Part shown: positions 7,691-15,987 of the stretch, one piece after another
Numbering within the stretch: the stretch's first letter is position 1
Layout of the letters: each line of letters starts with the position of its first letter
The notes under the pieces: generated by a model
Told to the model about the DNA's origin: nothing
The model's database searches: none
The model's input: only the letters and a program-made list of their open reading frames with translations
Position numbers and translations under genes: made by a program
Source of the DNA: Gammaproteobacteria bacterium
Lineage (GTDB): Bacteria; Pseudomonadota; Gammaproteobacteria; GCA-001735895
Reading direction: 5' to 3'
Assembly (NCBI GenBank): GCA_024229615.1
Contig: JAAESG010000404.1
Coordinates: forward strand, 1-33,039
Length of the DNA stretch: 33,039 nt

Positions 7691-8245
7691 ATGGCAAAAA
7701 AGCTTCCCATATTTGCGCTTCTACTCTGCATCTTACCCACCTTCCTGTACGCGGCGACACCGCGAGATCCGTACCAGCACTTTTTCGAGCAAACGCTCGG
7801 CGATTTGAGCGAGGAGCTCGAAATTGCACGGGAATCCGGAAAACAGGGCGTTTTTGTTTTCTTCGAGATGGACGAATGTCCTTTTTGCCATCGCATGAAG
7901 CAAACCGTACTCAACCAACCCGAGGTACAGGATTTCTTTCGCCAGCACTTCCACTCGATCACAATCGATATCGAGGGTGACATCGAAATCGTCGATTTTG
8001 ATGGGCAGGACACCACGCAAAAAGAGTTCGCGCGACAAAACCGGGTACGCGCCACCCCTCTGATGGCGTTTTACGATCTGCAGGGAAAACGGATTTTCAA
8101 GTACACCGGTGCCGCTTCCGGGGTGCAGGAGTTCATCTGGATGGGCGAATACATCGTGAACCAGGTTTATTTGCAAAAAGACGATTCGGGTCGCAACATT
8201 CGTTTTACGCGATTCAAACAAATGAAAAAGAAACAAACCCTTTAG
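7691..8245 (+). CDS. Periplasmic thioredoxin-fold protein with CPFC site (SoxW-like)
   Basis: A 184-residue exported protein. A signal peptide (about 1-21, ending FLYAA) is followed by a helical lead and a thioredoxin fold: strand GVFVFFEM, redox site C63-P-F-C66 in DECPFCHRMK, and the conserved cis-Pro at P123 in VRATPLMAFYD. It resembles the SoxW/thioredoxin-like proteins that reduce or oxidise periplasmic thiols; the partner is unknown. I chose the ATG at 7691 over an in-frame TTG two codons earlier; neither has a strong ribosome-binding site. It starts 75 bases after the repeat protein and is followed by the TolC-like gene, so it may share their transcript. Its target could be a pump or sulfur-metabolism component, which is inference. 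Confidence 0.85.
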   Translation: MAKKLPIFALLLCILPTFLYAATPRDPYQHFFEQTLGDLSEELEIARESGKQGVFVFFEMDECPFCHRMKQTVLNQPEVQDFFRQHFHSITIDIEGDIEIVDFDGQDTTQKEFARQNRVRATPLMAFYDLQGKRIFKYTGAASGVQEFIWMGEYIVNQVYLQKDDSGRNIRFTRFKQMKKKQTL

Positions 8246-8311
8246 CGACTCAGTAAAATTGCGCTAACATTCCTGCTGTTGTCCCACAGCCCCAGAGTAT
8301 CGGTTGAAACA

Positions 8312-9616
8312 ATGATAATAAAAATCTTAAGCCGATGGCCGATGATATCGATGCTGACCCTACTGTTTCCTTTCATGGCATCGGGCGAATCGTTACCCGA
8401 ACCGCTCAGCCTCGAGGCCGCATTGGAAACCTCCCACAACCCGCTACATTTTGACCTGGTTGAAATCGACCAGCACCTACGAGCGGCCAGGGCCGAAATG
8501 GGCATCCAACAGGGCGACAACGGTTTCAGCCTCGATCTGGTAGGCCGTATTCGCGAGGTTGGCCTCTCCGATGCGGCTGACGATGATGACGAAAGCAACG
8601 ATAGCGCCGCCAGTCTGATTCTTTCCAAACCGCTCTACGACTTTGGTCTGCAGAATTCTCGTGAAACGCAACTTGAGCTTCAACTTCAGGCCCTGGAGCA
8701 ACAAAAACGCCTGGTCATCGAGCAACGCCGCCTGCGCATCATGGAACAGTATTTTGCAGTATTGAATGCCGACAATGACTTCATCAGTGAAAATGAAGCC
8801 CTTGCGATCGGCTTTATCCGTTATGACAATGCAGTGCAAGATCAGGAGCTCGGGCTGGTGGCAGCAATTGAGGTTGTGCGGCTGCAATCCGAGTATGAGG
8901 TTATACGCCAAAAGCGCTATCTCGCCGAACACCAGCAGCGTTTAACGCGCGCCATACTGGCCGAGTCGATGGGTTATCCGGGTCAACTGCCTTCCGATCT
9001 GGATATACCTCAAATTGACACCAGGCGCAAACTATCGGGTGACATCGAGGCATTGGTCGCGCAGGCTCTGCAACGCAGTCAGGAAGCGCGGGTGGTGTCT
9101 GCCAACACACAGGCGGCCCGGGCTGCCATCGGCATTGCCGAAGCGACCGATAATCCGAGTCTCGAACTGGAGTTTCAAGTATCTTCCTATGAACGCGAAA
9201 GCCGCCTGCGTGACGACTGGCGGGCCAGCCTCTATTTTCAGATTCCACTTTATTCCAGCTCCCCCGGAAATAATGTCGACCTTGCCAAGGCGCGTTACAG
9301 ACAGGCAATTGCCGACCAACAACAATTGCAATCGCATTTGCGTCTCGAGGTTCTCGGCCTGTGGCAAAAGATCCAGCAACTGGGTTTCAAGATCCAGGGC
9401 AAAATCGTCGAACAGGACTATCGAGACCGATACCTCGATCGCAGTCGCGCAGAGTACGAACTCGAATTCAAGACCGATCTCGGTGATTCAATGGTTTTGT
9501 ATTCGCGCAGTAATACCGAGCGCTTGCGAGCTCTCTATGCATTCGAACTGGCCTATCAAAGGCTTGTTTCACTGGTCGGCATCGATTTTCTCGATCAATT
9601 CAGCTCAACGCAATAA
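8312..9616 (+). CDS. TolC-family outer-membrane efflux channel
   Basis: A 434-residue outer-membrane factor. The ATG at 8312 starts a signal peptide (MIIKILSRWPMISMLTLLFP, cleavage near ASG-ES). I rejected an in-frame TTG at 8279 because it pushes the signal inward. The rest is mostly long Gln-, Glu- and Leu-rich helices in two related halves, as in TolC/OEP proteins; examples are LEAALETSHNP early, and SSPGNNVDLAKARYRQAIAD, then SRAEYELEFKTDLGDSMVLY in the second half. It would form the trimeric exit duct for the RND pump or for the adaptor encoded next. It begins 66 bases after the thioredoxin-fold gene and ends 11 bases before the second adaptor gene, so these form an operon. An acidic insert (DAADDDDESNDS, near residue 90) is unusual. 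Confidence 0.85.
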   Translation: MIIKILSRWPMISMLTLLFPFMASGESLPEPLSLEAALETSHNPLHFDLVEIDQHLRAARAEMGIQQGDNGFSLDLVGRIREVGLSDAADDDDESNDSAASLILSKPLYDFGLQNSRETQLELQLQALEQQKRLVIEQRRLRIMEQYFAVLNADNDFISENEALAIGFIRYDNAVQDQELGLVAAIEVVRLQSEYEVIRQKRYLAEHQQRLTRAILAESMGYPGQLPSDLDIPQIDTRRKLSGDIEALVAQALQRSQEARVVSANTQAARAAIGIAEATDNPSLELEFQVSSYERESRLRDDWRASLYFQIPLYSSSPGNNVDLAKARYRQAIADQQQLQSHLRLEVLGLWQKIQQLGFKIQGKIVEQDYRDRYLDRSRAEYELEFKTDLGDSMVLYSRSNTERLRALYAFELAYQRLVSLVGIDFLDQFSSTQ

Positions 9617-9627
9617 CGGAGATTGAT

Positions 9628-10389
9628 ATGCGTTTTTTGCTAACCCTATTGTTATGCTTCGTTTCGACCCAGGCCATCGCCATCGATCTCAACGGGCATA
9701 CGGAATTCGCACAACGCATGGCACTGAACAGCAGTATCAGCGCCAGGGTCAAAACGATTCATGTCGCCGCAGGAGATCAGGTTGTGGCGGGAGAAGTTTT
9801 ATTGACTCTGGTATCAACCGGGTTACAGGCCAACGTCGATATCGCGCAAGCAAAAGTCCACTCGCTGGCACCGATCCTGGAAAAAATGCAAACCGAATTG
9901 GAGAAGGCACAGGAACTGTTCGACCGCGATTCACTGGCTCTGGTCGAGTTAGGCAATGCAGAACAAAACCATGCCATTGCCGGGGCCAACCTGGCAGCCG
10001 CCAATGCAAGATTGGTGCGAGCGCTGTTCCACCTGTCACAGGCTGAATTGCGTTCACCGATTAATGGCGTCGTGCTAAGCATCGATAGCTTTGCCGGGCA
10101 ATTCATCAACACCCGTGACGGGTACCAACCCCTGTTGACCGTCGTGGATAGTTCCTCGATGATCGTGCGCGCAACATTGCCGCTTGAACTGTGGAGTAAT
10201 TCATTGCTGAAGCGCTCCGCCAGGGTCCGTTTTCAGAAACAGATCTTCAAAGGCGAGGTAGTTGAGATCGGCAGTCAGGTTAACGTTGGCGATAACAATC
10301 ACCCGTCGGTTTCACTACTGGTCAAGTTTAAAACCGGGGGTAAGCTGCCCGCTGGATTACCAGTCATTGTTAATCTTGCAAATAACTAG
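9628..10389 (+). CDS. Second periplasmic adaptor (HlyD/MFP family), short form
   Basis: A 253-residue adaptor with a signal peptide (MRFLLTLLLCFVSTQAIA). It has a first lipoyl half (ARVKTIHVAAGDQVVAGEVL), a helical hairpin of about 80 residues, a second lipoyl half (LSQAELRSPINGVVLSIDSFAGQF) and a short barrel. It is roughly 100 residues shorter than the first adaptor and lacks the membrane-proximal domain. CGGAG lies 7 bases before the ATG and the gene follows the channel gene after 11 bases. No second inner-membrane transporter is encoded next to it, so it may pair with the RND protein at 1568-4774 or with a transporter elsewhere. Confidence 0.85.
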   Translation: MRFLLTLLLCFVSTQAIAIDLNGHTEFAQRMALNSSISARVKTIHVAAGDQVVAGEVLLTLVSTGLQANVDIAQAKVHSLAPILEKMQTELEKAQELFDRDSLALVELGNAEQNHAIAGANLAAANARLVRALFHLSQAELRSPINGVVLSIDSFAGQFINTRDGYQPLLTVVDSSSMIVRATLPLELWSNSLLKRSARVRFQKQIFKGEVVEIGSQVNVGDNNHPSVSLLVKFKTGGKLPAGLPVIVNLANN

Positions 10390-10503
10390 TGCTCTTTCAA
10401 GGTGATGCTGATGTGGATCAATACCTCGACCAGGTTTAGGAATCAATGTTAGGATAGTCGAATAACGGCAGGTTATATCAATCGCCAGGCAAAGGAAAAC
10501 AAC

Positions 10504-10914
10504 ATGTATAAAACAATTCTGGTACCCATAGATATGGCTCACGTCGCCGAAGGTAAGGTAAATATCGATCTTGCCGCAAAACATGCCACCGGGGGCTCAA
10601 AGGTCATTTTGCTGAATGTTGTCGAAGACATTCCAAATTGGGCGGCCGTTGAACTACCCGCAAACCTGCTCGAAAAATCGATCGAAGCGGCACAGACCGA
10701 ACTCAAGGCAATCGCCAATGCGAGCGGCATGAAAATGGACGTGGTAGTTCGTACCGGCCATTCCTACAATACTATCCTCGATGTAGCCAAAGAGAAAAAC
10801 GCCGACCTGATCATCATCGCCTCGCACCGACCAGGCCTGCAGGATTACTTTCTCGGTTCGACAGCAGCCAAGGTTGTGCGCCACGCACGTTGCTCGGTAC
10901 TTGTAGTCCGCTAA
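10504..10914 (+). CDS. Universal stress protein, UspF-like
   Basis: A 136-residue cytoplasmic single-domain Usp protein. It begins MYKTILVPIDMAH and ends with IIIASHRPGLQDYFLGST followed by AAKVVRHARCSVLVVR, the layout of E. coli UspF/UspG-type proteins, which bind ATP. The exact G-x2-G-x9-G-S/T pattern is partly relaxed (only the second half, G followed by GS/T, is clear). AAAGGA lies 6 bases before the ATG. Its own leader of 114 bases suggests separate transcription from the efflux block, and it converges on the cupin gene. Role: general stress tolerance; the partner is unknown. Confidence 0.9.
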   Translation: MYKTILVPIDMAHVAEGKVNIDLAAKHATGGSKVILLNVVEDIPNWAAVELPANLLEKSIEAAQTELKAIANASGMKMDVVVRTGHSYNTILDVAKEKNADLIIIASHRPGLQDYFLGSTAAKVVRHARCSVLVVR

Positions 10915-10940
10915 ACGAGAGAAACTGCCTCTCCGCCGTA

Positions 10941-11306
10941 TTACTTAAAACCCGAACCCGGTTTGACGTATTCTTCTCGGGGTGGTGCAAAGACATCGTA
11001 AATCACAGCGCCTTCGGGCCCCGCGGTAAAGCCGTGTCTGACATTTCCGGGGGTGCGCCAGAAATCGCCGACAGTTACGCTAGTTTGTTCCTCCCCCTGG
11101 GTACGCAAACCCGAACCATGGACACAAAATCCCCATTGTTCCTGTGGGTGTGAATGTATTTCTCCAGACCTGTTTGCGTCGATTCGTACAATCGAAATCA
11201 TGGCGTCCTGTCCGGGGAAAACACGCGTTGTCATGCCATCGGCCAACTTCCGGCTGATTCCCTGCTCGAGGGCATCGATATTAAAAAAATTATCACTTTC
11301 GGACAC
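10941..11306 (-). CDS. Small cupin-domain protein
   Basis: A 121-residue single-domain cupin. Motif 1 is G-E-I-H51-S-H53-P-Q-E-Q-W-G-F-C-V-H-G-S-G and motif 2 is PGNVRH91GF, which together offer His and Glu ligands for a metal. I prefer the GTG at 11306 because AGAGGA ends 7 bases upstream. The TTG at 11312, two codons earlier, lies too close to it. Such cupins often act as isomerases, dioxygenase-like enzymes or sugar/amino-acid sensing domains, and the substrate is not evident. It is the last minus-strand gene below the amidinotransferase-fold gene, separated by a large inverted repeat. Confidence 0.8.
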   Translation of the reverse strand: MSESDNFFNIDALEQGISRKLADGMTTRVFPGQDAMISIVRIDANRSGEIHSHPQEQWGFCVHGSGLRTQGEEQTSVTVGDFWRTPGNVRHGFTAGPEGAVIYDVFAPPREEYVKPGSGFK

Positions 11307-11348
11307 GGGCAATTCCTCTTTGGTGAAAGCTCAGAATCAAAATGCTAG

Positions 11349-11484
11349 CCCGCATTTCTTACCACCTTTCGTAGTGAGACGACGAGAGGTCGTGCCCTGC
11401 CTGTATATTGCGCTCTGACCGAGCCAAATGCAGGCAGGGTGCGGCATAGCGTCGTCGCAGTAGGAGGGTGGTGAGAAATACGGG
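11349..11484. repeat. 136-bp imperfect inverted repeat between genes
   Basis: The left arm (11349-11406) and the reverse complement of the right arm (11427-11484) agree at about three quarters of positions by hand count. Exact blocks include ATTTCT, ACCACC, GACGACG and CCCTGCCTG. Many mismatches are transitions that still allow G-U pairing in RNA. The loop is about 20 bases. It fills most of the gap between the amidinotransferase-fold and cupin genes. It could be a MITE/REP-like element or a long RNA hairpin limiting read-through. Confidence 0.8.
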
Positions 11485-11513
11485 AGCGCTCCTGTCTGGT
11501 TTAAGGGCAGCGC

Positions 11514-12506
11514 CTAACCGACCGAATCGCGTACCAGCGGACAGGTCGAGCAGTGGATACCACCACCATTGAGTTGAACCTTGTCGTAGTCAATTTCAAT
11601 GGTTTCGATGTTAAGCTCGGCAAACGCAGTCGCGGTTTGGGTTGAAATACCACGCGGCATGATGACTCGGCCCGGTGATACCGCCAGGCAGTTGATAATC
11701 CACGGATCGTCCTGCTCGCAGATTTCCACCGTTCTAATACCGATTTCTTCGAGTCTTCTAAGGAATGAATAAGGCAAGTGGTCGGGGTCGACGATGGCGA
11801 CATCGACATCAATCATGGTCAACAAGCCATCGATATGAATATCGTATCCAGGCATATCGATACGTATCAACTCCACTCCCTGTGCATTCAGTACTTGTTC
11901 AATCTGGTCGCAACCTTCGTCGTTGACGCAGATCGATCGTGCGATGACCGCAGTTTTCGAGTTGAGCCACGCAAAACTGCCTCCCTCAGCCATTGCCGTG
12001 GTATGCAGTGTTCGCATTATCGGCATACCAAGATTGGCTAGCGTCTTGCTAACGTGCGCTTCTTCACCACGTCGGATACTGCGTGCCAAACGCGTTACGA
12101 TCGCACCTCCGTTGATCGCAAACGATGAATCCCGGGTATAAACAGATTTGATCCCGTCGGGCTCCACACTATCGAGGAAAACAACTTCCACGCCTTCACT
12201 ACGCAGGGTCTGAACCAGCATCTCGTGTTGGGCGCGGAACTCGTCCCAGTCTGGAATTACATCGCTCTGAAAATACCAGCCCTGTTCCAGGTCGCCGAAA
12301 GATCCAACCTCCTCGATGCGCCTGGCGGGATCGATGATACTCATTTCCTCACCGGGGCGGTGCATCAGGCACAGCCTGATCTGTCCAACATCATTATCGC
12401 AACCCCACTGCCTGCCCCAAACTGAATGCTGTTGGCTTGCATCCTCGAAACCCGGTTCCGGCTGCGAGCCGAAAAGTTTAATGGTCTGGTTATATATGCT
12501 GGTCAT
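11514..12506 (-). CDS. Amidinotransferase/arginine-deiminase-fold hydrolase (DDAH-like)
   Basis: A 330-residue pentein-fold enzyme. The catalytic set is visible: VYTR125D126SS, E174GG, the His-Asp pair in YDIH224ID226, and a nucleophilic Cys in NGGGIHC319STCPL. This family includes arginine deiminase, dimethylarginine dimethylaminohydrolase and glycine amidinotransferase, all of which attack the guanidinium carbon through the Cys. The single short domain favours a DDAH-like hydrolase of an arginine derivative, but the exact substrate is open. The ATG has AGGTG 7 bases upstream. The guanidino theme is shared with the ureohydrolase and creatininase-family genes nearby. A second Cys at 322 is close to the nucleophile and may matter for regulation. 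Confidence 0.85.
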   Translation of the reverse strand: MTSIYNQTIKLFGSQPEPGFEDASQQHSVWGRQWGCDNDVGQIRLCLMHRPGEEMSIIDPARRIEEVGSFGDLEQGWYFQSDVIPDWDEFRAQHEMLVQTLRSEGVEVVFLDSVEPDGIKSVYTRDSSFAINGGAIVTRLARSIRRGEEAHVSKTLANLGMPIMRTLHTTAMAEGGSFAWLNSKTAVIARSICVNDEGCDQIEQVLNAQGVELIRIDMPGYDIHIDGLLTMIDVDVAIVDPDHLPYSFLRRLEEIGIRTVEICEQDDPWIINCLAVSPGRVIMPRGISTQTATAFAELNIETIEIDYDKVQLNGGGIHCSTCPLVRDSVG

Positions 12507-12810
12507 GATGACACCTGTCGATAGTTTTATTGCAGAGTGATCAGCCCGATTTTACGGCACATTCAGATCGAAACCAGTCCGATAACAATATTATCACCTT
12601 ACTTCAATCAGATCAGGTTTGGCCTGCATGTCCCGATCAAGTCTGTCATGAAACCATCTTTATTCACCAGCCACTCGCATCATTTCAGCTTACCCGGAGA
12701 AGCTGGCACTGGTGGTCTATTATGCCAAATCGATTGAACATCATTACAAGCCTAACCCTTAACCACGCGATGCCAGGTCAAGCGCTACAGGAAATTGGGG
12801 ATCGCCGCTC
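12507..12810. other. Intergenic stretch between two minus-strand genes
   Basis: I see no complete gene in these 304 bases. A short plus-strand tail (about 12680-12760, reading AYPEKLALVVYYAKSIEHHY and ending TAA) looks protein-like but has no start and no family I can name. The left end carries the leader of the DDAH-like gene. Confidence 0.4.
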
Positions 12811-13734
12811 TCAAACGGCCATTTCTTCCAGCAAGCGACTTCTGAAAACCAGATAGTAGGCTCCGAACAGGACTCCTATCGCAGCACCGCTGATGTGGGC
12901 CACGTAATTTACGTAGGAATTGTTGTCCAACTGACTGATTTCGTAGACATCCCAACCCACATACCAGATGGCAATCAACAAAGCGGGGACTCGAAAAATA
13001 CGGAAAAACAGGAAAAACCAAAAAAAACAACGAATCTTCACTGTCGGCATCATCACCCCCAGAGCGGCAACAGCCGCCATAACCACACCCGATAATCCTA
13101 TGGTGGGTAACGCATTTTCGATACCCGCCATGGCGAAGCTGTAAGCCAGGCTGGTACCCAGGGTTGCGATGGTGATGAAAAGGACAAAAACCAGGCTGCC
13201 GAATACGAGCTCTACCGAAGCGGCAAAGATATAGAAAAACAGTAAATTGCCCGCCAGATGCATCGCACTTCCATGGGAGAAAGTAGAAGTTACCATTTTA
13301 ACTATGTCGAGATCGTGCGGGTTGTATGCGAGATCACTGGTCAGGTGTTCAGGCACATCGCGCTCAAACTTGCGGTAAATATCTGACAGCTGTTTTTCGA
13401 CATGCTCAAGATTGGCTTCGACCGAAGTAAACAACTTGATCGGTTTAACCAGCCTTGCCAGACGATCGATCGTCTGATTGGCGTCTTCACTATCACGAAT
13501 CGATTCGAGTATGATCGCACAGCGGTTTCCCTCCCCTTCACCGGGCACACGGTGCAACCAGGCCAGTTCCCGCCTGCTCAGGTCCTGCACACAAAACTTT
13601 TCTATTGCCTGAAAGTATTGCTGATCGATTGAACGCTGTTGCCAGTAAACAAATGTGCACAGGATACAGATCAGCAGCGTCAGAATTGGCAATCCACTTC
13701 TACTCGCGTCAATTCGATAAGGAAAAAAAAACAT
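12811..13734 (-). CDS. Rhomboid-family intramembrane serine protease with long N-terminal insert
   Basis: A 307-residue membrane protease. I chose the ATG at 13734 because AAAGGAG lies 5 bases upstream; a longer frame to 13830 has no such site. Rhomboid core residues are all present: H154 and H159-L-A-G-N163 (oxyanion region), the nucleophile S215 in GLSG, and the catalytic H280 in YVAHISGAAIG. After a first membrane helix (about 13-31) there is a charged, probably periplasmic region of about 110 residues (32-145) before the core, larger than in GlpG. The C-terminus is short. It lies among metabolic genes with no obvious substrate nearby. Confidence 0.9.
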   Translation of the reverse strand: MFFFPYRIDASRSGLPILTLLICILCTFVYWQQRSIDQQYFQAIEKFCVQDLSRRELAWLHRVPGEGEGNRCAIILESIRDSEDANQTIDRLARLVKPIKLFTSVEANLEHVEKQLSDIYRKFERDVPEHLTSDLAYNPHDLDIVKMVTSTFSHGSAMHLAGNLLFFYIFAASVELVFGSLVFVLFITIATLGTSLAYSFAMAGIENALPTIGLSGVVMAAVAALGVMMPTVKIRCFFWFFLFFRIFRVPALLIAIWYVGWDVYEISQLDNNSYVNYVAHISGAAIGVLFGAYYLVFRSRLLEEMAV

Positions 13735-13896
13735 GGCCGCTCCTTTGCCGGTGACTGTGCTCAATACACGGAAAACTGTCAAGCTCAAACCGAACCTGGG
13801 CGCCGAGGAATGACGGGATGACTCGACCAATACCTGAATCCGCAGGTTCAGGTAATAGTGATCTCGTTACGCTGAATCATGCCTGGCAAGAATAAC

Positions 13897-14424
13897 TCAC
13901 CTGATCTGGTTAACGTCTTGCCACCATTGCTGGAAAGCCTGCTCGGTAAAAGGCAGCACGCTACCCAGTTCGCCACTTCTCTCCTGCCACACCGGCAGAG
14001 CCGCTTCGGGAACCGATATCAACAAGGGGATGCCTTCGACAATAGTCTGCATAATTTCATCGATCAATCCCTTACCGCTTTGTTCCAGTTCACCAAACTT
14101 TTCCACCACCATCAGCTCGCATCGATCGTTGATCGCATTGAGCAGGATAGCGGTGGTTTGAGTCAGTGCCGAAACATCTAGGCCGCATTCATCGTCGCTT
14201 TGCGCCGGGCGCGAAATCGGAATACGGTGATCGTTTGAAACATCGATGGCATTGAGCCCGACGATTTCCCCGTTGGCATTGAACAGTGCTTCCTGCAGAA
14301 CCCCGCCAATATGGATATCCAACGTCTTTTGCTTGTCGACGAATTTCAACAGCGCCATGCGATCGCCCGTTTCGGGGGTATAAACCGCGGCGGCGAACGG
14401 CGACATGGTTTGATCGTAGGTCAT
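13897..14424 (-). CDS. DUF2478-like protein
   Basis: A 175-residue cytoplasmic protein. The stretches VVEKFGELEQSGKGLIDEI and GIPLLISVP, and the ending GELGSVLPFT then QQWW, match the pattern of DUF2478, a NTPase-like family of unknown function often found near molybdenum or metal-uptake genes. The N-terminus has GDRMALLKFV, where the family has its helix after the first strand, but no classical P-loop is seen. I chose the ATG at 14424; 14406 is also possible and neither has a strong ribosome-binding site. It shares orientation with its neighbours but has a 95-base gap before the oxidoreductase gene. No molybdenum gene is in the window. Confidence 0.7.
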   Translation of the reverse strand: MTYDQTMSPFAAAVYTPETGDRMALLKFVDKQKTLDIHIGGVLQEALFNANGEIVGLNAIDVSNDHRIPISRPAQSDDECGLDVSALTQTTAILLNAINDRCELMVVEKFGELEQSGKGLIDEIMQTIVEGIPLLISVPEAALPVWQERSGELGSVLPFTEQAFQQWWQDVNQIR

Positions 14425-14519
14425 AGGCGCCAAACTACCATCAATTATCCCGAGTTACACTGACAGTTTGTCGTTCGCATGGTTGCCAATGCCTTAACAA
14501 CAAAAACGACATGACAAAC

Positions 14520-15929
14520 TCACAGGGTAATGGGAAATCCCATTTTCTGCACGATCCAGATCCATGGTTTACGCCAACCACCTTTTTCATCCAGCGTATC
14601 CAGGGCATACATGGTGATTTTGGCGCCTATCCAGCGAAACGGTTCCGGCGGTATGTAGTTGGGGACAGTTTTCGCGAAGGACAGTCTGGTTTCAGGGATA
14701 TCGATTCCATCGAGTATGGCCAGTCCGATACGGGCGCCAAATCGGGAAGCGGTAACACCGAAACCCGAATATCCACCGGCATAGACCATGTTGCCGCCGT
14801 GGTAGCGCTGGTAATGCACCGCCATACGGGTGGTCAGCCCGATCGGTCCGCTCCAGGCGTGAGAGAATTTGATTTCTTCTTTTAATTGCGGAAATGTCCG
14901 GTAGAAAGACTGCACCAGACGTATATAGGGTGCCGGTGTTTTGTCCAGCGCCGGATCCGTGTTATTGCCAAAAAAGTAATTCAGCCGTCCACCGAACAGA
15001 ATACGGTTGTCGGCAGTCAGCCTCATGTAATTCAACTGGGTTCGGGTGTCGTAAATCCCCTGCCGATTTTTCCATCCGACACTTTCCATCTGAGCCTCGC
15101 TCAACGGTTCGGTCATCAAAATCCGGTCCCGAATGGCCGCGACCCGGGTCTTGATTTTCCTGTGACCCGCACTCCAGGCATTCGTCGCCAACAGCACTTT
15201 GGCTGCATCTATCAGGGCACGAGGTGTCTCAACTTTTACTCTGCCAGTATTGTACTCGTTGCTGACATGCGGCGTATTTTCGTAAATTCTGACACCGAGC
15301 TTCAGTGCCAGAGCTTTGAGTCCCCGCACCAACTTGCCGGGATGAACAATGCCGCTGCGTTGCTTCGACCAGACCCCTCCATGGAAGATTGGCGAGTTAA
15401 TTTGTGCCTGTATCTCCGCCTTGTTCATCTTCTGCGCATCGTGCCCGTACTTGACATAGAGCTCGTAGTCTTCATCGACGGTGGCGAGCCCCTGATCCCC
15501 TATCGACACCTTCATTTCACCACCCCATTCGATGTCACAGTCGATGTTGTGCTCTTCGACGGTTGCCTTGAATCCATCCATATTTTCGCGTCCCAGCTTT
15601 TCCAGTTCTTCGACTTCGCCCGGAAACATTCGCTCCGTATTGTCGATACCGTGCATCACCGAGGTCGACATGATTGCCGCAGGTCGCCCGCTGGCGCCAT
15701 TGGCAACCGATTGTGCCTCGATCAAAACCACATCCCGTTCAGGATTCGCCTGGCGGGCATGAATCGCGGCCCACAGACCACAAAAACCACCGCCGACAAC
15801 CAGCAGTTCACAGCTGATATCATGTTCCAGCGCAGGTTCGTCTTCGACGGGCCCAAGGCTATCCAGCCAGTAGGTATCAAAGGTGGTGTTGTACAAAGCC
15901 TGTTTGGCTAAATCGACATCTGTAGTCAT
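14520..15929 (-). CDS. FAD-dependent DAO-family amine oxidoreductase
   Basis: A 469-residue flavoenzyme. An N-terminal extension of about 40 residues precedes the dinucleotide-binding motif ELLVVGGGFCGLWAAIHARQ (Gly at 46-48 and 51), followed by VVLIEAQSVANGASGR and, near the C-terminus, the second FAD segment MVYAGGYSGFGVT. Relatives such as gamma-glutamylputrescine oxidase (PuuB) and glycine/sarcosine-type oxidases oxidise primary or secondary amines to aldehydes. It starts 58 bases after the ureohydrolase gene on the same strand, so a two-gene operon is likely: the ureohydrolase releases an amine or amino acid from a guanidino compound and this enzyme could oxidise it. The precise substrate is not determined. 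Confidence 0.85.
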   Translation of the reverse strand: MTTDVDLAKQALYNTTFDTYWLDSLGPVEDEPALEHDISCELLVVGGGFCGLWAAIHARQANPERDVVLIEAQSVANGASGRPAAIMSTSVMHGIDNTERMFPGEVEELEKLGRENMDGFKATVEEHNIDCDIEWGGEMKVSIGDQGLATVDEDYELYVKYGHDAQKMNKAEIQAQINSPIFHGGVWSKQRSGIVHPGKLVRGLKALALKLGVRIYENTPHVSNEYNTGRVKVETPRALIDAAKVLLATNAWSAGHRKIKTRVAAIRDRILMTEPLSEAQMESVGWKNRQGIYDTRTQLNYMRLTADNRILFGGRLNYFFGNNTDPALDKTPAPYIRLVQSFYRTFPQLKEEIKFSHAWSGPIGLTTRMAVHYQRYHGGNMVYAGGYSGFGVTASRFGARIGLAILDGIDIPETRLSFAKTVPNYIPPEPFRWIGAKITMYALDTLDEKGGWRKPWIWIVQKMGFPITL

Positions 15930-15987
15930 GATTTTTTCCAGGTAAGTCAGAATTCAAACAATTCGTTATAAAATCCGATCGTTAATC

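Noticed and set aside
12680-12760. Protein-like tail AYPEKLALVVYYAKSIEHHY on the plus strand
   Set aside because: It has no start codon, no family match and only about 30 codons; too little to call a remnant.
14886-15911. 341-codon plus-strand frame
   Set aside because: It is antisense to the DAO-family oxidoreductase, whose motifs are clear; no family features in this frame.
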